From positions 1,240,001-1,304,000 of the forward strand of contig NZ_CP047950.1 in the NCBI RefSeq assembly GCF_014280075.1: a stretch of DNA of 64,000 bases, in the 5' to 3' direction. This stretch comes from Synechococcus sp. A15-62 (lineage in GTDB: Bacteria; Cyanobacteriota; Cyanobacteriia; PCC-6307; Cyanobiaceae). Made by a program: the position numbers and the translations under genes. Below the pieces are notes generated by a model. That model was not told the origin of the DNA. It did not search any database and was given only the letters and a program-made list of their open reading frames with translations. This document shows positions 9,562 through 17,174 of the stretch, piece by piece. The first letter of the stretch is position 1. Each line of letters opens with the position of its first letter.

Positions 9562-10103
9562 GCAGCGCCAAGAAGCTTTTCCTGGTGGTGCTGGGGGGGC
9601 GTTGCAAGGGCTGCCACGTGGAGCAACACGATGTGCGCTGGGTCGTGGGCGAAACCATCGACGCAACGTTGCCAGCCCTACGCAAGGAATGGATCGGCCT
9701 TCGCCGTGGCCTGCACATCGACAGCTACCGCTGCATCGACCATGCCGATGGACATCGCATTGAGGTTGTTGAGCACGCACAGGACGCAACCAGTGCAGAT
9801 GCTCCGCGTCTGTGGTTCGTCAACCTTGGCGCCTACGTCCCCACATCAATGGCGGAACAGCACGCCTTCGGAGTGATCGTAGCCCATTCTTCAGCCTCTG
9901 CAAAAGCACGGGCACGCCAGCGTTGGCTGCAAGGTCAGGAACAGATTCACAAGGATGATCTTCACCCTGTCGACATGGACGGCAGCCTCGATGATCTGCT
10001 GCCGATTCAGGGCAATGGCCAGTGGCATTTGAAACTGATCGCGGATCCTGACGTTGGCGACGCACCAGTGCACCCCGATTGGTACGGCTACTGGAGGATC
10101 TGA
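9558..10103 (+). CDS. DUF1543 domain protein
   Basis: 181 residues. Starts KLFLVVLGGRCKGCHVEQHD, the DUF1543 opening (LGG ... HD), followed by GLHIDSYRCIDHADGH. A second, shorter repeat of the same pattern follows (LWFVNLGAYVP ... HKDDLHPVDMDG), as usual in this family. Cytoplasmic; biochemical role unknown. Coupled to the preceding gene by a 4-base overlap. Confidence 0.8.
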   Translation: MSSAKKLFLVVLGGRCKGCHVEQHDVRWVVGETIDATLPALRKEWIGLRRGLHIDSYRCIDHADGHRIEVVEHAQDATSADAPRLWFVNLGAYVPTSMAEQHAFGVIVAHSSASAKARARQRWLQGQEQIHKDDLHPVDMDGSLDDLLPIQGNGQWHLKLIADPDVGDAPVHPDWYGYWRI

Positions 10104-10156
10104 CCACAAAACAAACACAGGTCAGCTACAACACACAACCACGCTGAGGATGAGTC

Positions 10157-10249
10157 GTGCTGATCCTGATCCTCCTTGTTCTGACGGGCTCCTATGCCGG
10201 ACTGTGGGCGTTGCGATTCGTACTCGAACAACGCACCGACACGCCATAA
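10157..10249 (+). CDS. Tiny membrane protein, 30 residues
   Basis: GTG start with GAGG 8 bases upstream. The product begins MLILILLVLTGSYAGLWALR and is a single transmembrane helix with a short charged tail (LEQRTDTP). Such one-helix proteins are common in photosystems of cyanobacteria, but this one is not recognised. Confidence 0.5.
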   Translation: MLILILLVLTGSYAGLWALRFVLEQRTDTP

Positions 10250-10324
10250 GCAGACCGATTCCACGATGAAGATTCAGTCACATCTGGTTGGGAACTGGAC
10301 GAAGTTTGGAGATTCAGTCGGTCT

Positions 10325-10681
10325 ATGGTCAGCCCACTCCATCCGCCTTCAGTGTCGCCAGCCCAACGTCTCAGCACAACTGCGCTGGTTGCCATCCTCG
10401 CCGGAACCGGCGTGAGTTCCGCAGCTGCAGTCCATGGTGATCACCATCACCACCACTCACGCAAAAAGAAGAAGGCCTACAACAGGGGCTACAGGCAGGG
10501 TTACAGAAGAGCGATCGAAAGCAGCTACCGCCCCCCTTACCGCACCTATTCACCGGTGTACGGGCCCATGGTTTCACCGGTGCCCCAGCGGGTCATCGTT
10601 GCCCCAGCGCCGTGGATCATTCCTGTTCACCCCCACCGGCAAGGCACCCGGGTCAATGTCGGGCTTGGCTTCAATCTGTAA
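10325..10681 (+). CDS. Exported His/Lys-rich protein
   Basis: 118 residues. A hydrophobic segment (TTALVAILAGTGVSSAAA) looks like a signal peptide with a long N-region. It is followed by HGDHHHHHSRKKKK, a Tyr/Arg-rich stretch (YNRGYRQGYRRA) and a Pro-rich region. The histidine run could bind metal, but this is only inference. The C-terminus GTRVNVGLGFNL resembles a beta strand. Confidence 0.65.
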   Translation: MVSPLHPPSVSPAQRLSTTALVAILAGTGVSSAAAVHGDHHHHHSRKKKKAYNRGYRQGYRRAIESSYRPPYRTYSPVYGPMVSPVPQRVIVAPAPWIIPVHPHRQGTRVNVGLGFNL

Positions 10682-10698
10682 GCAGGGTTCAAGGAACG

Positions 10699-10953
10699 AT
10701 GCCCAAACAAGTTGGCAACGATGCCAGTGAGGCCTGGCGCGACCATGTGCTGAAGCAGGTGGTGGATTATTTGGAGACCCATCGCGATGAGATCATCGAC
10801 CGCTTTGAGGTCGAGAACAGCTACAGCCTCAAGCGTGAGGACATCGAACAATCAGATCTTCTCGATTTCGATGTGTCAGTCACCCTGCATCGCGATCAAT
10901 CATCTTCGTTCGGCCTTGGGTTCGGTTTTTTCAAGGCAAACATGATTCGCTGA
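10699..10953 (+). CDS. Uncharacterised acidic protein, 84 residues
   Basis: ATG 10699 has AAGGA just upstream. Soluble, starting MPKQVGNDASEAWRDHVLKQ, acidic through the middle (EDIEQSDLLDFDVS), ending FGFGFFKANMIR. Short gap after the preceding gene suggests co-transcription. No family recognised. Confidence 0.6.
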   Translation: MPKQVGNDASEAWRDHVLKQVVDYLETHRDEIIDRFEVENSYSLKREDIEQSDLLDFDVSVTLHRDQSSSFGLGFGFFKANMIR

Positions 10954-10954
10954 T

Positions 10955-11104
10955 TCAACCTGCGGGCTTCCAGATCACGTCGGGATCCTGGCGTTGAAGG
11001 GTTTGTTCAGCCAGCTTCAGGTAATAGAAATAGCTTTGTCTGTCTTCAGATTCAGCAGCTTTGTTCATCAGGTGCAGATAGCTCAGACGCTGATCGCTGT
11101 TCAT
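10955..11104 (-). CDS. Small soluble protein, 49 residues
   Basis: MNSDQRLSYLHLMNKAAESE start and a TPR-like helix pair (YYLKLAEQTLQRQDPD), end VIWKPAG. A longer reading from 11254 exists, but its N-terminal 50 residues look non-coding. Convergent with 10699-10953, one base apart. Confidence 0.55.
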   Translation of the reverse strand: MNSDQRLSYLHLMNKAAESEDRQSYFYYLKLAEQTLQRQDPDVIWKPAG

Positions 11105-11254
11105 GCGAGGTCGTGAATTGAACCAAACAATCACCTCGAGCAGCCTTTGATTTCGGTATCGGAAAAAACAACCGAAACAATTCTGAGTATCACCAAGGCA
11201 CGTTTTTATCTTTTCTTTTGGCGCCTGGGTCCCATGCCTTCCCCAATGCTGCAA

Positions 11255-11509
11255 TCAACAAGGCTGAAAGTTCAGCGTGACGGGAGGACCACCTCCTGGG
11301 GGAACAACACAGCCGGGATCGGATGAACCAGTGTTCTGCTCAGGCAATGCAGGAGCTTGAAGCGAGGGCCCTCCTGGGGATGCCGGACCCAGATCAATCT
11401 TGCCCGGCCGGATCAGTTGAGACGTGACATTGAACGCCAAACCACCGAGCAAACCGAGCCCCATCGAGGCCGAGAAAGCGATGAGGAGTTGACGCTGACG
11501 GTTGTTCAT
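11255..11509 (-). CDS. Membrane-anchored Gly/Pro-rich protein
   Basis: 84 residues from ATG 11509: short basic N-terminus (MNNRQRQ), one transmembrane helix (LLIAFSASMGLGLLGGLAF), then a Gly/Pro-rich extracytoplasmic tail (PGGPSL, PPGGGPP) with two cysteines (GCVVP and the last residue). Function unknown. Divergent from the small gene pair at 11566. Confidence 0.6.
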   Translation of the reverse strand: MNNRQRQLLIAFSASMGLGLLGGLAFNVTSQLIRPGKIDLGPASPGGPSLQAPALPEQNTGSSDPGCVVPPGGGPPVTLNFQPC

Positions 11510-11565
11510 CCCACTGCTTGATCCCGATGAAGGTTGATGGGCCGCTGGCTTTGGCCTGAATCTCA

Positions 11566-11721
11566 GTGAATAACAGAGATTTGACAGATCAAAACAGACC
11601 GCTGGATGATCCGCCTGCTGCAAACGGAACGATCGAAACACAGTCTCTGCTGACGCTGCTCACGCCCTTCCTCGTCTTTGGGGCCTTGTTTGTGGTGCTG
11701 CTGCTGGTCTGGGACCGATGA
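11566..11721 (+). CDS. Small membrane protein, 51 residues (first of an overlapping pair)
   Basis: GTG start; N-terminal polar half (MNNRDLTDQNRPLDD), then one transmembrane helix (LLTPFLVFGALFVVLLLVW) ending WDR. The TGA overlaps the start of the next small membrane protein (ATGA, 11718-11721). The clean helix and the overlap support it. Function unknown. Confidence 0.6.
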   Translation: MNNRDLTDQNRPLDDPPAANGTIETQSLLTLLTPFLVFGALFVVLLLVWDR

Positions 11722-11840
11722 CAGCCCCCGTTGCGGGACTGTTCTGGACGCCATACGCCGATTGGATCTACACCGTGGTCAGCCTGAGTGGGTTGATGTT
11801 GATCACCTGGCTGGTGCTGGGCCGCAGCAGCGGCAGCTGA
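11718..11840 (+). CDS. Small membrane protein, 40 residues (second of an overlapping pair)
   Basis: MTAPVAGLFWTPYADWIYTV followed by a transmembrane helix (VSLSGLMLITWLVLG) and a short Ser-rich tail. Translationally coupled to the preceding small membrane protein, so the two may form a complex (inference). No homolog recognised. Confidence 0.6.
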   Translation: MTAPVAGLFWTPYADWIYTVVSLSGLMLITWLVLGRSSGS

Positions 11841-11856
11841 CGCGCTTCAAGGCACG

Positions 11857-12201
11857 TCAGGCGGCAAGCATTTCCATCTCAGGCTCAAGCAGCACATCGC
11901 GAGCTGTGTTGAAGCGCGTCATCACCTCAGGGTCGCCCCCTTTGTCGGGGTGATGTTGAACAGCCAGAAGTTTGTGGGCCCGCTTCACCTGGGCAACGGT
12001 CAACCGTCCAGTCAGCGGCAGGCCAAGGCACTGCCTGGCTTGAATCGCCTCGAGGCCGGGGTCGCGCCCCATTGGGCATTGATCGCGACGATGATTTGAC
12101 GTTCCCGGCTTGCGCTTGTTGCTTGTTTTGCGTTTGGCCGACCTGGCCTCACCCCCAAACCCTTTCGATTCCTGCACAAGCTGATCTCCGAAGCAGGCCA
12201 C
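11857..12201 (-). CDS. J-domain protein
   Basis: 114 residues with a C-terminal J domain: LTVAQVKRAHKLLAVQHHPDKGGD contains the HPD motif needed to stimulate DnaK ATPase, and FNTARDVLL is helix 4. The N-terminal half is basic and low-complexity (SAKRKTSNKRKPG). It lacks the zinc-finger and C-terminal domains of full DnaJ, so it would be a class III co-chaperone. Partner unknown. Confidence 0.82.
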   Translation of the reverse strand: MACFGDQLVQESKGFGGEARSAKRKTSNKRKPGTSNHRRDQCPMGRDPGLEAIQARQCLGLPLTGRLTVAQVKRAHKLLAVQHHPDKGGDPEVMTRFNTARDVLLEPEMEMLAA

Positions 12202-12219
12202 AATGCCTGATGGCCTGGT

Positions 12220-12942
12220 TCAGTCGCCGAGCAGCGACCACCAGCGCTGGATCCGATCGGTGGAGCCGTACCAGCTTTGGCCGAACAATCCGCCATGGGC
12301 CGTATCGTCCAGCTCAATCCCACGGGCATCCCGCAGCAGGGCTGATGGGAGCGGCACCAGACCATCCCCCTGCAGATCGGGGTCGCCCATGATCTGTCGA
12401 TAGCTGCGGGCAGCGCTGCGGCGCGAAAAGTTGGATGCATTCGCTCCCAGCGGATCAAGCCGACCCGCAACCGCCACGTAGTCGACCCGATCGGCTTCAG
12501 GGCAACCCGGAAACTCACGATCCACGCGAGCCCGCAGCGGTGTGGCACGCAGGGCCTGGTGGGGGCTGCCGAGCGTGATCAGGCGGTTGCATCGGGCTGC
12601 ACCGTTGAAACGGCGGCCCAGAAAAGTCTGATCGGCCAGATAAGGCCGCAACATCACCCCGCCGGAACTGTGACCAATCAAGGTGACGCGCCCTGTGGGC
12701 GACTGGCTTTGAAGCTCGCGCACAGCGGCATCAACGCGATCAAGCAGGCGACGCCAACCAAAGCCCCAGCTGGTGGCCAACCAATCCAATTTGGACGCAG
12801 GCACGATGCGCACGGCAACACCAGTGGCCTGATTAATCCAGTCGGCCAGGGGCCGGTAGGCCTCCTGCGTGATCAGAAAGCCACCAAAGATGACGACGGG
12901 CTGGGTAAGGCGAGACGTGCTCCTCACCTGATCAACGCACAT
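12220..12942 (-). CDS. Alpha/beta-hydrolase, lipase-like
   Basis: About 240 residues from ATG 12942 (12975 also possible). PVVIFGGFLI is the first strand and oxyanion region, VTLIGHSSGGVM is the nucleophile elbow (GxSxG, here GHSSG), GDGLVPLPSAL precedes the probable acid, and DDTAHGGLFG contains the likely catalytic His. The pattern resembles plant/cyanobacterial PGAP1- or lipase-like hydrolases. Substrate unknown. It overlaps the upstream small gene by 19 bases. Confidence 0.8.
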   Translation of the reverse strand: MCVDQVRSTSRLTQPVVIFGGFLITQEAYRPLADWINQATGVAVRIVPASKLDWLATSWGFGWRRLLDRVDAAVRELQSQSPTGRVTLIGHSSGGVMLRPYLADQTFLGRRFNGAARCNRLITLGSPHQALRATPLRARVDREFPGCPEADRVDYVAVAGRLDPLGANASNFSRRSAARSYRQIMGDPDLQGDGLVPLPSALLRDARGIELDDTAHGGLFGQSWYGSTDRIQRWWSLLGD

Positions 12943-13106
12943 TGCGGGGCCTTGATCAGGTCGTAACCACGCCAAATGCGGCTTCCACCAGGTTCAAGAA
13001 CCGTGCTCAGCTGTTGGTCCTCATACGAAGCCTCAAGAACAACCTGCTGACCGATTAACACGATCCTGAACCGCCAGGGGAGAAGACCCGGAAGGGTAAA
13101 GCTCAT
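12924..13106 (-). CDS. Small soluble protein, 60 residues
   Basis: MSFTLPGLLPWRFRIVLIGQ start, then VVLEASYEDQQLSTVLEPGG and a terminal YDLIKAPQCALIR. The alternation of short strands suggests a small beta fold. It is just upstream of the hydrolase and overlaps it, so the two are probably co-transcribed. Not recognised. Confidence 0.6.
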   Translation of the reverse strand: MSFTLPGLLPWRFRIVLIGQQVVLEASYEDQQLSTVLEPGGSRIWRGYDLIKAPQCALIR

Positions 13107-13184
13107 GCAGATCCTGGTTCTCGGCTCACGCTGCCGCAATTCAGAACAACGTCCATCCCTTCAAGTCAAAGGAAAGCCGAGGAA

Positions 13185-13841
13185 TCACTGGAGAGGTTTC
13201 TCAGCCACAACGGCAAAGAAAGGATCCCCCTTACCGCCGAACAAGCCCATCACCCCCTCAGCGCGGGTGTCTTCGGCAACGATCTCCGGCTGGGGCCAAC
13301 CCTGGGCCATCAACACCTCAGCGACATAACGGAGGTGATCACCGTCATCACCGTCGGTCCAGACCTGGGGAGCCTTGGTGAAGAACATTCGATTCGAAAA
13401 CGCCACGATCACCTGGCCCCGGGGACGGGTGATCCGCCACAGCTCTGAGGCGATCGGCTCGGGCTGTTGCAGGTACTGCCAACCGGCCACGATCAGAGTG
13501 GCGTCGATGGATGCATCCTCAACCGGGAGGGTTTGGTCGCGGTTGAGGTTCTGAACCCAGTGCCGGTCCAATCGGGGGTTGGCACTCAGCTCATCAGCAT
13601 TGAGGCCATGGCCGATGACGTTGTCGTAACTGACGTCGTCCGGCAGGTGGCTCACCCAACTGCTCATCAGATCAAGCACCTGGGCACAGGGAGGGATTCG
13701 CTCTCGGTAAAGGGTCGTCAGCCGTGCACGAAAACCCGCATCCAGGTGGTGAACGAAACGCGGCTCGCTGTAGAAGATCGCGTCATCGGTGGCATCCAAC
13801 TTGAAGCGTTGGGACTCCTTCAGAACAGGAACAACCGTCAT
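13185..13841 (-). CDS. SAM-dependent methyltransferase-like protein
   Basis: 218 residues. The N-terminus has YSEPRFVHHLD, then CAQVLDLMSSWVSHLP (degenerate motif I), GHGLNADEL (motif II acidic region), DATLIVAGWQYL (motif post-I/III) and WRITRPRGQVIVAFSNRMF (class I methyltransferase post-motif). The glycine loop of motif I is weak (DLMSSW), so the substrate-binding fold is inferred from the order. Upstream neighbour on the same strand is the Hli gene. Confidence 0.75.
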   Translation of the reverse strand: MTVVPVLKESQRFKLDATDDAIFYSEPRFVHHLDAGFRARLTTLYRERIPPCAQVLDLMSSWVSHLPDDVSYDNVIGHGLNADELSANPRLDRHWVQNLNRDQTLPVEDASIDATLIVAGWQYLQQPEPIASELWRITRPRGQVIVAFSNRMFFTKAPQVWTDGDDGDHLRYVAEVLMAQGWPQPEIVAEDTRAEGVMGLFGGKGDPFFAVVAEKPLQ

Positions 13842-13844
13842 CGA

Positions 13845-14066
13845 TCAACCCAGCTGCAGGTACCAGCGCAGGGCTGCACCAAGCTGACCTGCGATTCCCA
13901 AGCCGGTGGCCTTTTCAAGCACCACGGCAGCCAAGAAACCGAGCATGGCCACCCGGCCATTGAGCCGCTCAACATCAGTCAGGGCAGAACGGTTCCAGGG
14001 GCGTGCTGTGGTGAGCGACTCGCCGAAGCGTTCCGGTTCCTCGTAACGAAAAGCAGGCCGACTCAT
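13845..14066 (-). CDS. High-light-inducible protein (Hli/Scp)
   Basis: 73 residues. RLNGRVAMLGFLAAVVLEKATG is the single chlorophyll a/b-binding helix of the Hli family, with the conserved E(x)nN-x-R pattern. Hli proteins bind chlorophyll and carotenoid and protect photosystem assembly under excess light. The start overlaps the stop of the upstream gene by 4 bases (14063-14066), so expression is likely coupled. Thylakoid membrane. Confidence 0.9.
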   Translation of the reverse strand: MSRPAFRYEEPERFGESLTTARPWNRSALTDVERLNGRVAMLGFLAAVVLEKATGLGIAGQLGAALRWYLQLG

Positions 14067-14476
14067 TGCAGTGCGCAGATCCAGCGGACCTTAACCACGG
14101 TTCCATCGCGACCGGGGTAGACGGTCCAGGCACCATTGGCCTGACGTTGCTCCAGCTGACCGCTGGCGCAGTTGGCACGCATCGGCAGGACCCGTTGGGT
14201 CCACTGGTCCTGGCCAGCGCGCTGGATCAGCAGGCCTGCCTCCACCTCGACGGAACCGTCCACGCTCTGGGGGGAACGGATGTATTCAGCCGCCTTGAGG
14301 GCGGGGGTGTCGAGGGCCTCCATGAAGATCCAACCGTCGCCGGGAAGCAGATCGCCGCGACGGAATTGCCAAACCGCTGGCTCCTGCATCGGCTGCCATT
14401 CCGCCTTGACAGGCCCTGCGATCAGGGACAGAAGTGAAGCGAGAGCAACGTTGAAGGCCAAAGCAGGGGATGCCAT
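14063..14476 (-). CDS. Exported uncharacterised protein
   Basis: 137 residues from ATG 14476: signal peptide MASPALAFNVALASLLSLIA ending near VKAEW, then a beta-rich domain (FRRGDLLPGDGWIFMEALD, RMANCASGQLEQRQ, VRWICALQ) with two cysteines that could form a disulfide. An upstream start at 14557 would hide the signal peptide. Coupled to the Hli gene by overlap. Confidence 0.65.
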   Translation of the reverse strand: MASPALAFNVALASLLSLIAGPVKAEWQPMQEPAVWQFRRGDLLPGDGWIFMEALDTPALKAAEYIRSPQSVDGSVEVEAGLLIQRAGQDQWTQRVLPMRANCASGQLEQRQANGAWTVYPGRDGTVVKVRWICALQ

Positions 14477-14622
14477 GGGCAGCGGGATGCGGGCAGAGAG
14501 GTCGAACGGACTGTCGGTTGCTTCAAACAGCTTTACGAAGCGTTGAAACGCAAACATGAATCAATGGTTATGGAATTCCACCCGGCAGGAGTGCCAGCTT
14601 GAAACGACTGCTTCAACAGTCC

Positions 14623-14808
14623 ATGGCCAGCATTGCTCAAGGACGGGCTGCCTACACCGTCCGACACAAGACATCCAACGGAGAAAAGCTGGAATCCTGC
14701 TTCTACGCCACCGATGCCTTTGAGGCCCGTCTCCTGGCCATGGAGTTCAACGCCTACATCCGTCAGCACCCGAACTGCATCGATTCAATCCTCAGGACGG
14801 AGGCTTGA
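14623..14808 (+). CDS. Small soluble protein, 61 residues
   Basis: ATG 14623 is chosen (a TTG at 14599 would add 8 residues). MASIAQGRAAYTVRHKTSNG, then the segment CFYATDAFEARLLAMEFN and NCIDSIL. A small alpha/beta protein. Function unknown. Confidence 0.6.
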   Translation: MASIAQGRAAYTVRHKTSNGEKLESCFYATDAFEARLLAMEFNAYIRQHPNCIDSILRTEA

Positions 14809-14824
14809 ACGGCGCCCGCCGACG

Positions 14825-14983
14825 CTACACCTGAACGAACACCAGCCAGGCCAGGCTGGCGAGCCCCCCTCCGATCCAATCACTGCGCAGCAGTTCCACC
14901 AGGGCGATGGTGCTGGCCCCGATGCGCAGTCCCCGTAGAAGCAGGTCCGTTAGGGGAGGTGTCCGGCGCTTGTCGCGCTCCAT
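14825..14983 (-). CDS. Small membrane protein, 52 residues
   Basis: Basic start MERDKRRTPPLTDLLLRGLR, then two short hydrophobic segments (GASTIALVELL, GGLASLAWLVFVQV). Divergent from the next gene with about 20 bases between starts. Not recognised. Confidence 0.6.
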   Translation of the reverse strand: MERDKRRTPPLTDLLLRGLRIGASTIALVELLRSDWIGGGLASLAWLVFVQV

Positions 14984-15000
14984 GGGCCGACTACGAAAAA

Positions 15001-15519
15001 ATGGGGATGTTGCAGAGCCCCATGATCTCAGCCGTGCCTGTTTCGCCTGCCGCAGCTCTCCTGGCGAAGGAAGGCAAGAGCCGCCGTGAGGGCAGCGGCA
15101 TTCAGATCGAGCAGCTGCCGGGCTGCTGGATGTTGCAGCAGACCTGGACGCGCAGCGGTGATGCACCGGCACCTGGCACTGCAACGCTGCTGCGTTGGCT
15201 GCAGGCCAGCCTGACCTTGAGCCGCGGCAGCCAGGGCCTGAGCATCGTGAATCAGGTCTGCCTGGCCGGTTTCCGGTTGCGGTTCAGCGGCCAGGCCCAG
15301 CTGAAGGGGTCCAGGCCATTGCTGATGTTCAGCTTCACATCGTTGGAGCTGAGCTGGTTCGATCAGGTGCTGCTGCAGCGAAGCCTGCCGTCACCGGAGC
15401 CCCAACGCTTGCCCTTCTTTGCACTGATCGAACTGAACGAGCAGGAGGGAACACTCACAGCACGCGGTCGGGGCGGTGGACTGGCCCAGTGGTCACGCCT
15501 CGAGCCGCAGACGCCATGA
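15001..15519 (+). CDS. Uncharacterised beta-rich protein (possibly fibrillin/lipocalin-like)
   Basis: About 172 residues from ATG 15001; 15007 and 15022 are alternative starts. IQIEQLPGCWMLQQTW is followed by alternating strands (LSIVNQVCLAGFRLRFSG, LLMFSFTSLELSWF) and a Gly-rich C-terminus. The layout recalls calycin-type domains of plastid fibrillins, but this is a weak resemblance. Its TGA overlaps the Nudix start (ATGA). Confidence 0.6.
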   Translation: MGMLQSPMISAVPVSPAAALLAKEGKSRREGSGIQIEQLPGCWMLQQTWTRSGDAPAPGTATLLRWLQASLTLSRGSQGLSIVNQVCLAGFRLRFSGQAQLKGSRPLLMFSFTSLELSWFDQVLLQRSLPSPEPQRLPFFALIELNEQEGTLTARGRGGGLAQWSRLEPQTP

Positions 15520-15947
15520 AGCCCGCCGTCGCCCTGGCCATGCTCGAGCGGGAGGGCCGATGGCTGCTCCAGCTGCGAGACGATATCGACTCAATCATTT
15601 ACCCGGGCCACTGGGGGTTGTTCGGCGGCCATCTCGATCCGGGAGAGACAGCCAGCGACGCAGTGCACCGCGAGCTGCAGGAGGAGATCGATTGGTCTCC
15701 CAGCCTTCCGCTGGAACCATGGTTCAGCGATGACAGCGGCAACCGGGTGGCCCACGTGTTCCGCGGAACGCTCAGCGTGCCCCTGAGCCAACTGCAGTTG
15801 AAGGAAGGCCAGGAGATGAAGTTGGTCTCCCTCAGTGATCTGGTGCGTGACTCGATCTGGAGTGAGCGGCAGCAGGAGCTCCGTCCCGTCGCACCACGAC
15901 TCTCGATCGTGATCGAACGGTTGCTGCAGGAAGGCCATGACCGCTGA
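15516..15947 (+). CDS. Nudix hydrolase
   Basis: 143 residues. The Nudix box GHLDPGETASDAVHRELQEE fits GX5EX7REUXEEXGU, binding divalent metal to hydrolyse a nucleoside diphosphate linked to another group. Preceding GHWGLFGG is also typical. Substrate cannot be read from the sequence. Overlaps its upstream neighbour by 4 bases and the ABC ATPase downstream by 11 bases, indicating one operon. Confidence 0.88.
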   Translation: MKPAVALAMLEREGRWLLQLRDDIDSIIYPGHWGLFGGHLDPGETASDAVHRELQEEIDWSPSLPLEPWFSDDSGNRVAHVFRGTLSVPLSQLQLKEGQEMKLVSLSDLVRDSIWSERQQELRPVAPRLSIVIERLLQEGHDR

Positions 15948-16725
15948 AACCTGGCTCGATCTGCGCAACGTGCAGGCATGGCAGGGCGATCGCCCGGTGC
16001 TGCACGAGCTCAACCTGCAATTGAAACTGCGGCAGTCCACAACCGTGTTGGGGCCCAATGGCGCAGGCAAAAGCAGCCTGGTGAAACTGATCGACCGCAG
16101 CCTCTACCCCATCGTTCGCCCCGATGCTCATCTGCGGTTGTTTGGCAGCGAGACGGTGAACCTCTGGGCGCTGCGCAGCCGCCTGGGAGTGGTGTCGAGC
16201 GAGCTGGAACAGCGGCTTCATCCAAAAACAGCTGTTGAAGAGGTGGTGGTGAGCAGTTTTTTTGGGGCCACCCGACTGGGCCGCGATCAGGAGCCAAGCG
16301 TTAAGCAGTGGGAGCAGGCGCGAGATCTGCTTGATCAACTGCACCTCCACAGCATCCGTGAACGCTGCTGCGGAGAGCTATCGGACGGACAGCGACGCCG
16401 CCTGTTGATCGCTCGCGCTCTGGTTCACCAACCCGAGGTGCTGGTGCTGGATGAACCGAGCCGCGCCCTCGACCTCCAGGCCTGCCATCAATTGCTGGCG
16501 ATCCTGCGGCGCTTGATCCAAGGGGGAACCACGGTGGTGCAGGTCACCCATCGGGTCGACACGATCGTGCCGGAGATGGAACGGGTGCTGTTTCTGGCGC
16601 AGGGACGCATCGTTGGAGATGGAAGTCCGCGGGAGATGCTGCGGCCCGCCGAGCTGAGTGAACTGTTCAACACCCCGCTCAACGTGGTTGAAGCCCAAGG
16701 CTTTCGCCAGGTTCTTCCGGGATAG
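15937..16725 (+). CDS. ABC-type ATPase, solo ATP-binding protein
   Basis: 262 residues with Walker A GPNGAGKSSLVKL, Q-loop region GVVSSELEQ, signature LSDGQRRRLLIARAL (Asp replaces the usual second Gly), Walker B VLVLDEPSRALD and switch His VTHR. No permease gene is adjacent, and the upstream genes are a Nudix hydrolase and a beta-rich protein. It may serve a transporter elsewhere or be a ModF-like non-transport ATPase. Confidence 0.85.
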   Translation: MTAETWLDLRNVQAWQGDRPVLHELNLQLKLRQSTTVLGPNGAGKSSLVKLIDRSLYPIVRPDAHLRLFGSETVNLWALRSRLGVVSSELEQRLHPKTAVEEVVVSSFFGATRLGRDQEPSVKQWEQARDLLDQLHLHSIRERCCGELSDGQRRRLLIARALVHQPEVLVLDEPSRALDLQACHQLLAILRRLIQGGTTVVQVTHRVDTIVPEMERVLFLAQGRIVGDGSPREMLRPAELSELFNTPLNVVEAQGFRQVLPG

Positions 16726-16780
16726 ATCCAGACGCAGCACCCTGCTCTGCTAGGGATGAGGGCCAGACGACGCATCCGCC

Positions 16781-16981
16781 ATGGCAACGGCAGAACAGAA
16801 AAAGACCATCACCAAAAAGCGCCTGCAGGAACTGCGCAACCAGTGCCGTGACCACTACAACGTGGTGGCCGATGGTGTTCTGCCCGACGGTGCCGATGTG
16901 CGCGTCACCATGGGCAAGCTCCAGGAGCTGATCGAACTGCTCGATGGCAAAGCCAAGTGGGATGACAGCGAAGCCTCCTGA
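16781..16981 (+). CDS. Small charged protein, 66 residues
   Basis: MATAEQKKTITKKRLQELRN, then CRDHYNVVADGVLPDGADVR and VTMGKLQELIELLDG. Helical and charged with one cysteine. Good start context and high-GC codon use. Function unknown. Confidence 0.65.
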   Translation: MATAEQKKTITKKRLQELRNQCRDHYNVVADGVLPDGADVRVTMGKLQELIELLDGKAKWDDSEAS

Positions 16982-17150
16982 ACCGTTCCAGGACATGCGG
17001 GACGATCTGGATTACCGCGAGCCGTGGGACCAGGCCGGTTCCAAGCAAAGGGAATCCGATCGGAGTCGTTCCGCCAAGGACTTTCACTTTCGAGAAGCCG
17101 GCGTTCAGCGCTTCAACGACACCTACGACTGGGACGAGGACGAGCGCTGA
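16962..17150 (+). CDS. Small acidic/basic protein, 62 residues
   Basis: ATG 16962 gives MTAKPPEPFQDMRDDLDYRE and overlaps the preceding gene by 20 bases; ATG 16995 (MRDDLDYREPWD) is an alternative start. Strongly charged, disordered-looking, ends NDTYDWDEDER. Function unknown. Confidence 0.55.
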   Translation: MTAKPPEPFQDMRDDLDYREPWDQAGSKQRESDRSRSAKDFHFREAGVQRFNDTYDWDEDER

Positions 17151-17174
17151 TCCACTGATCCACTCATCCACTGA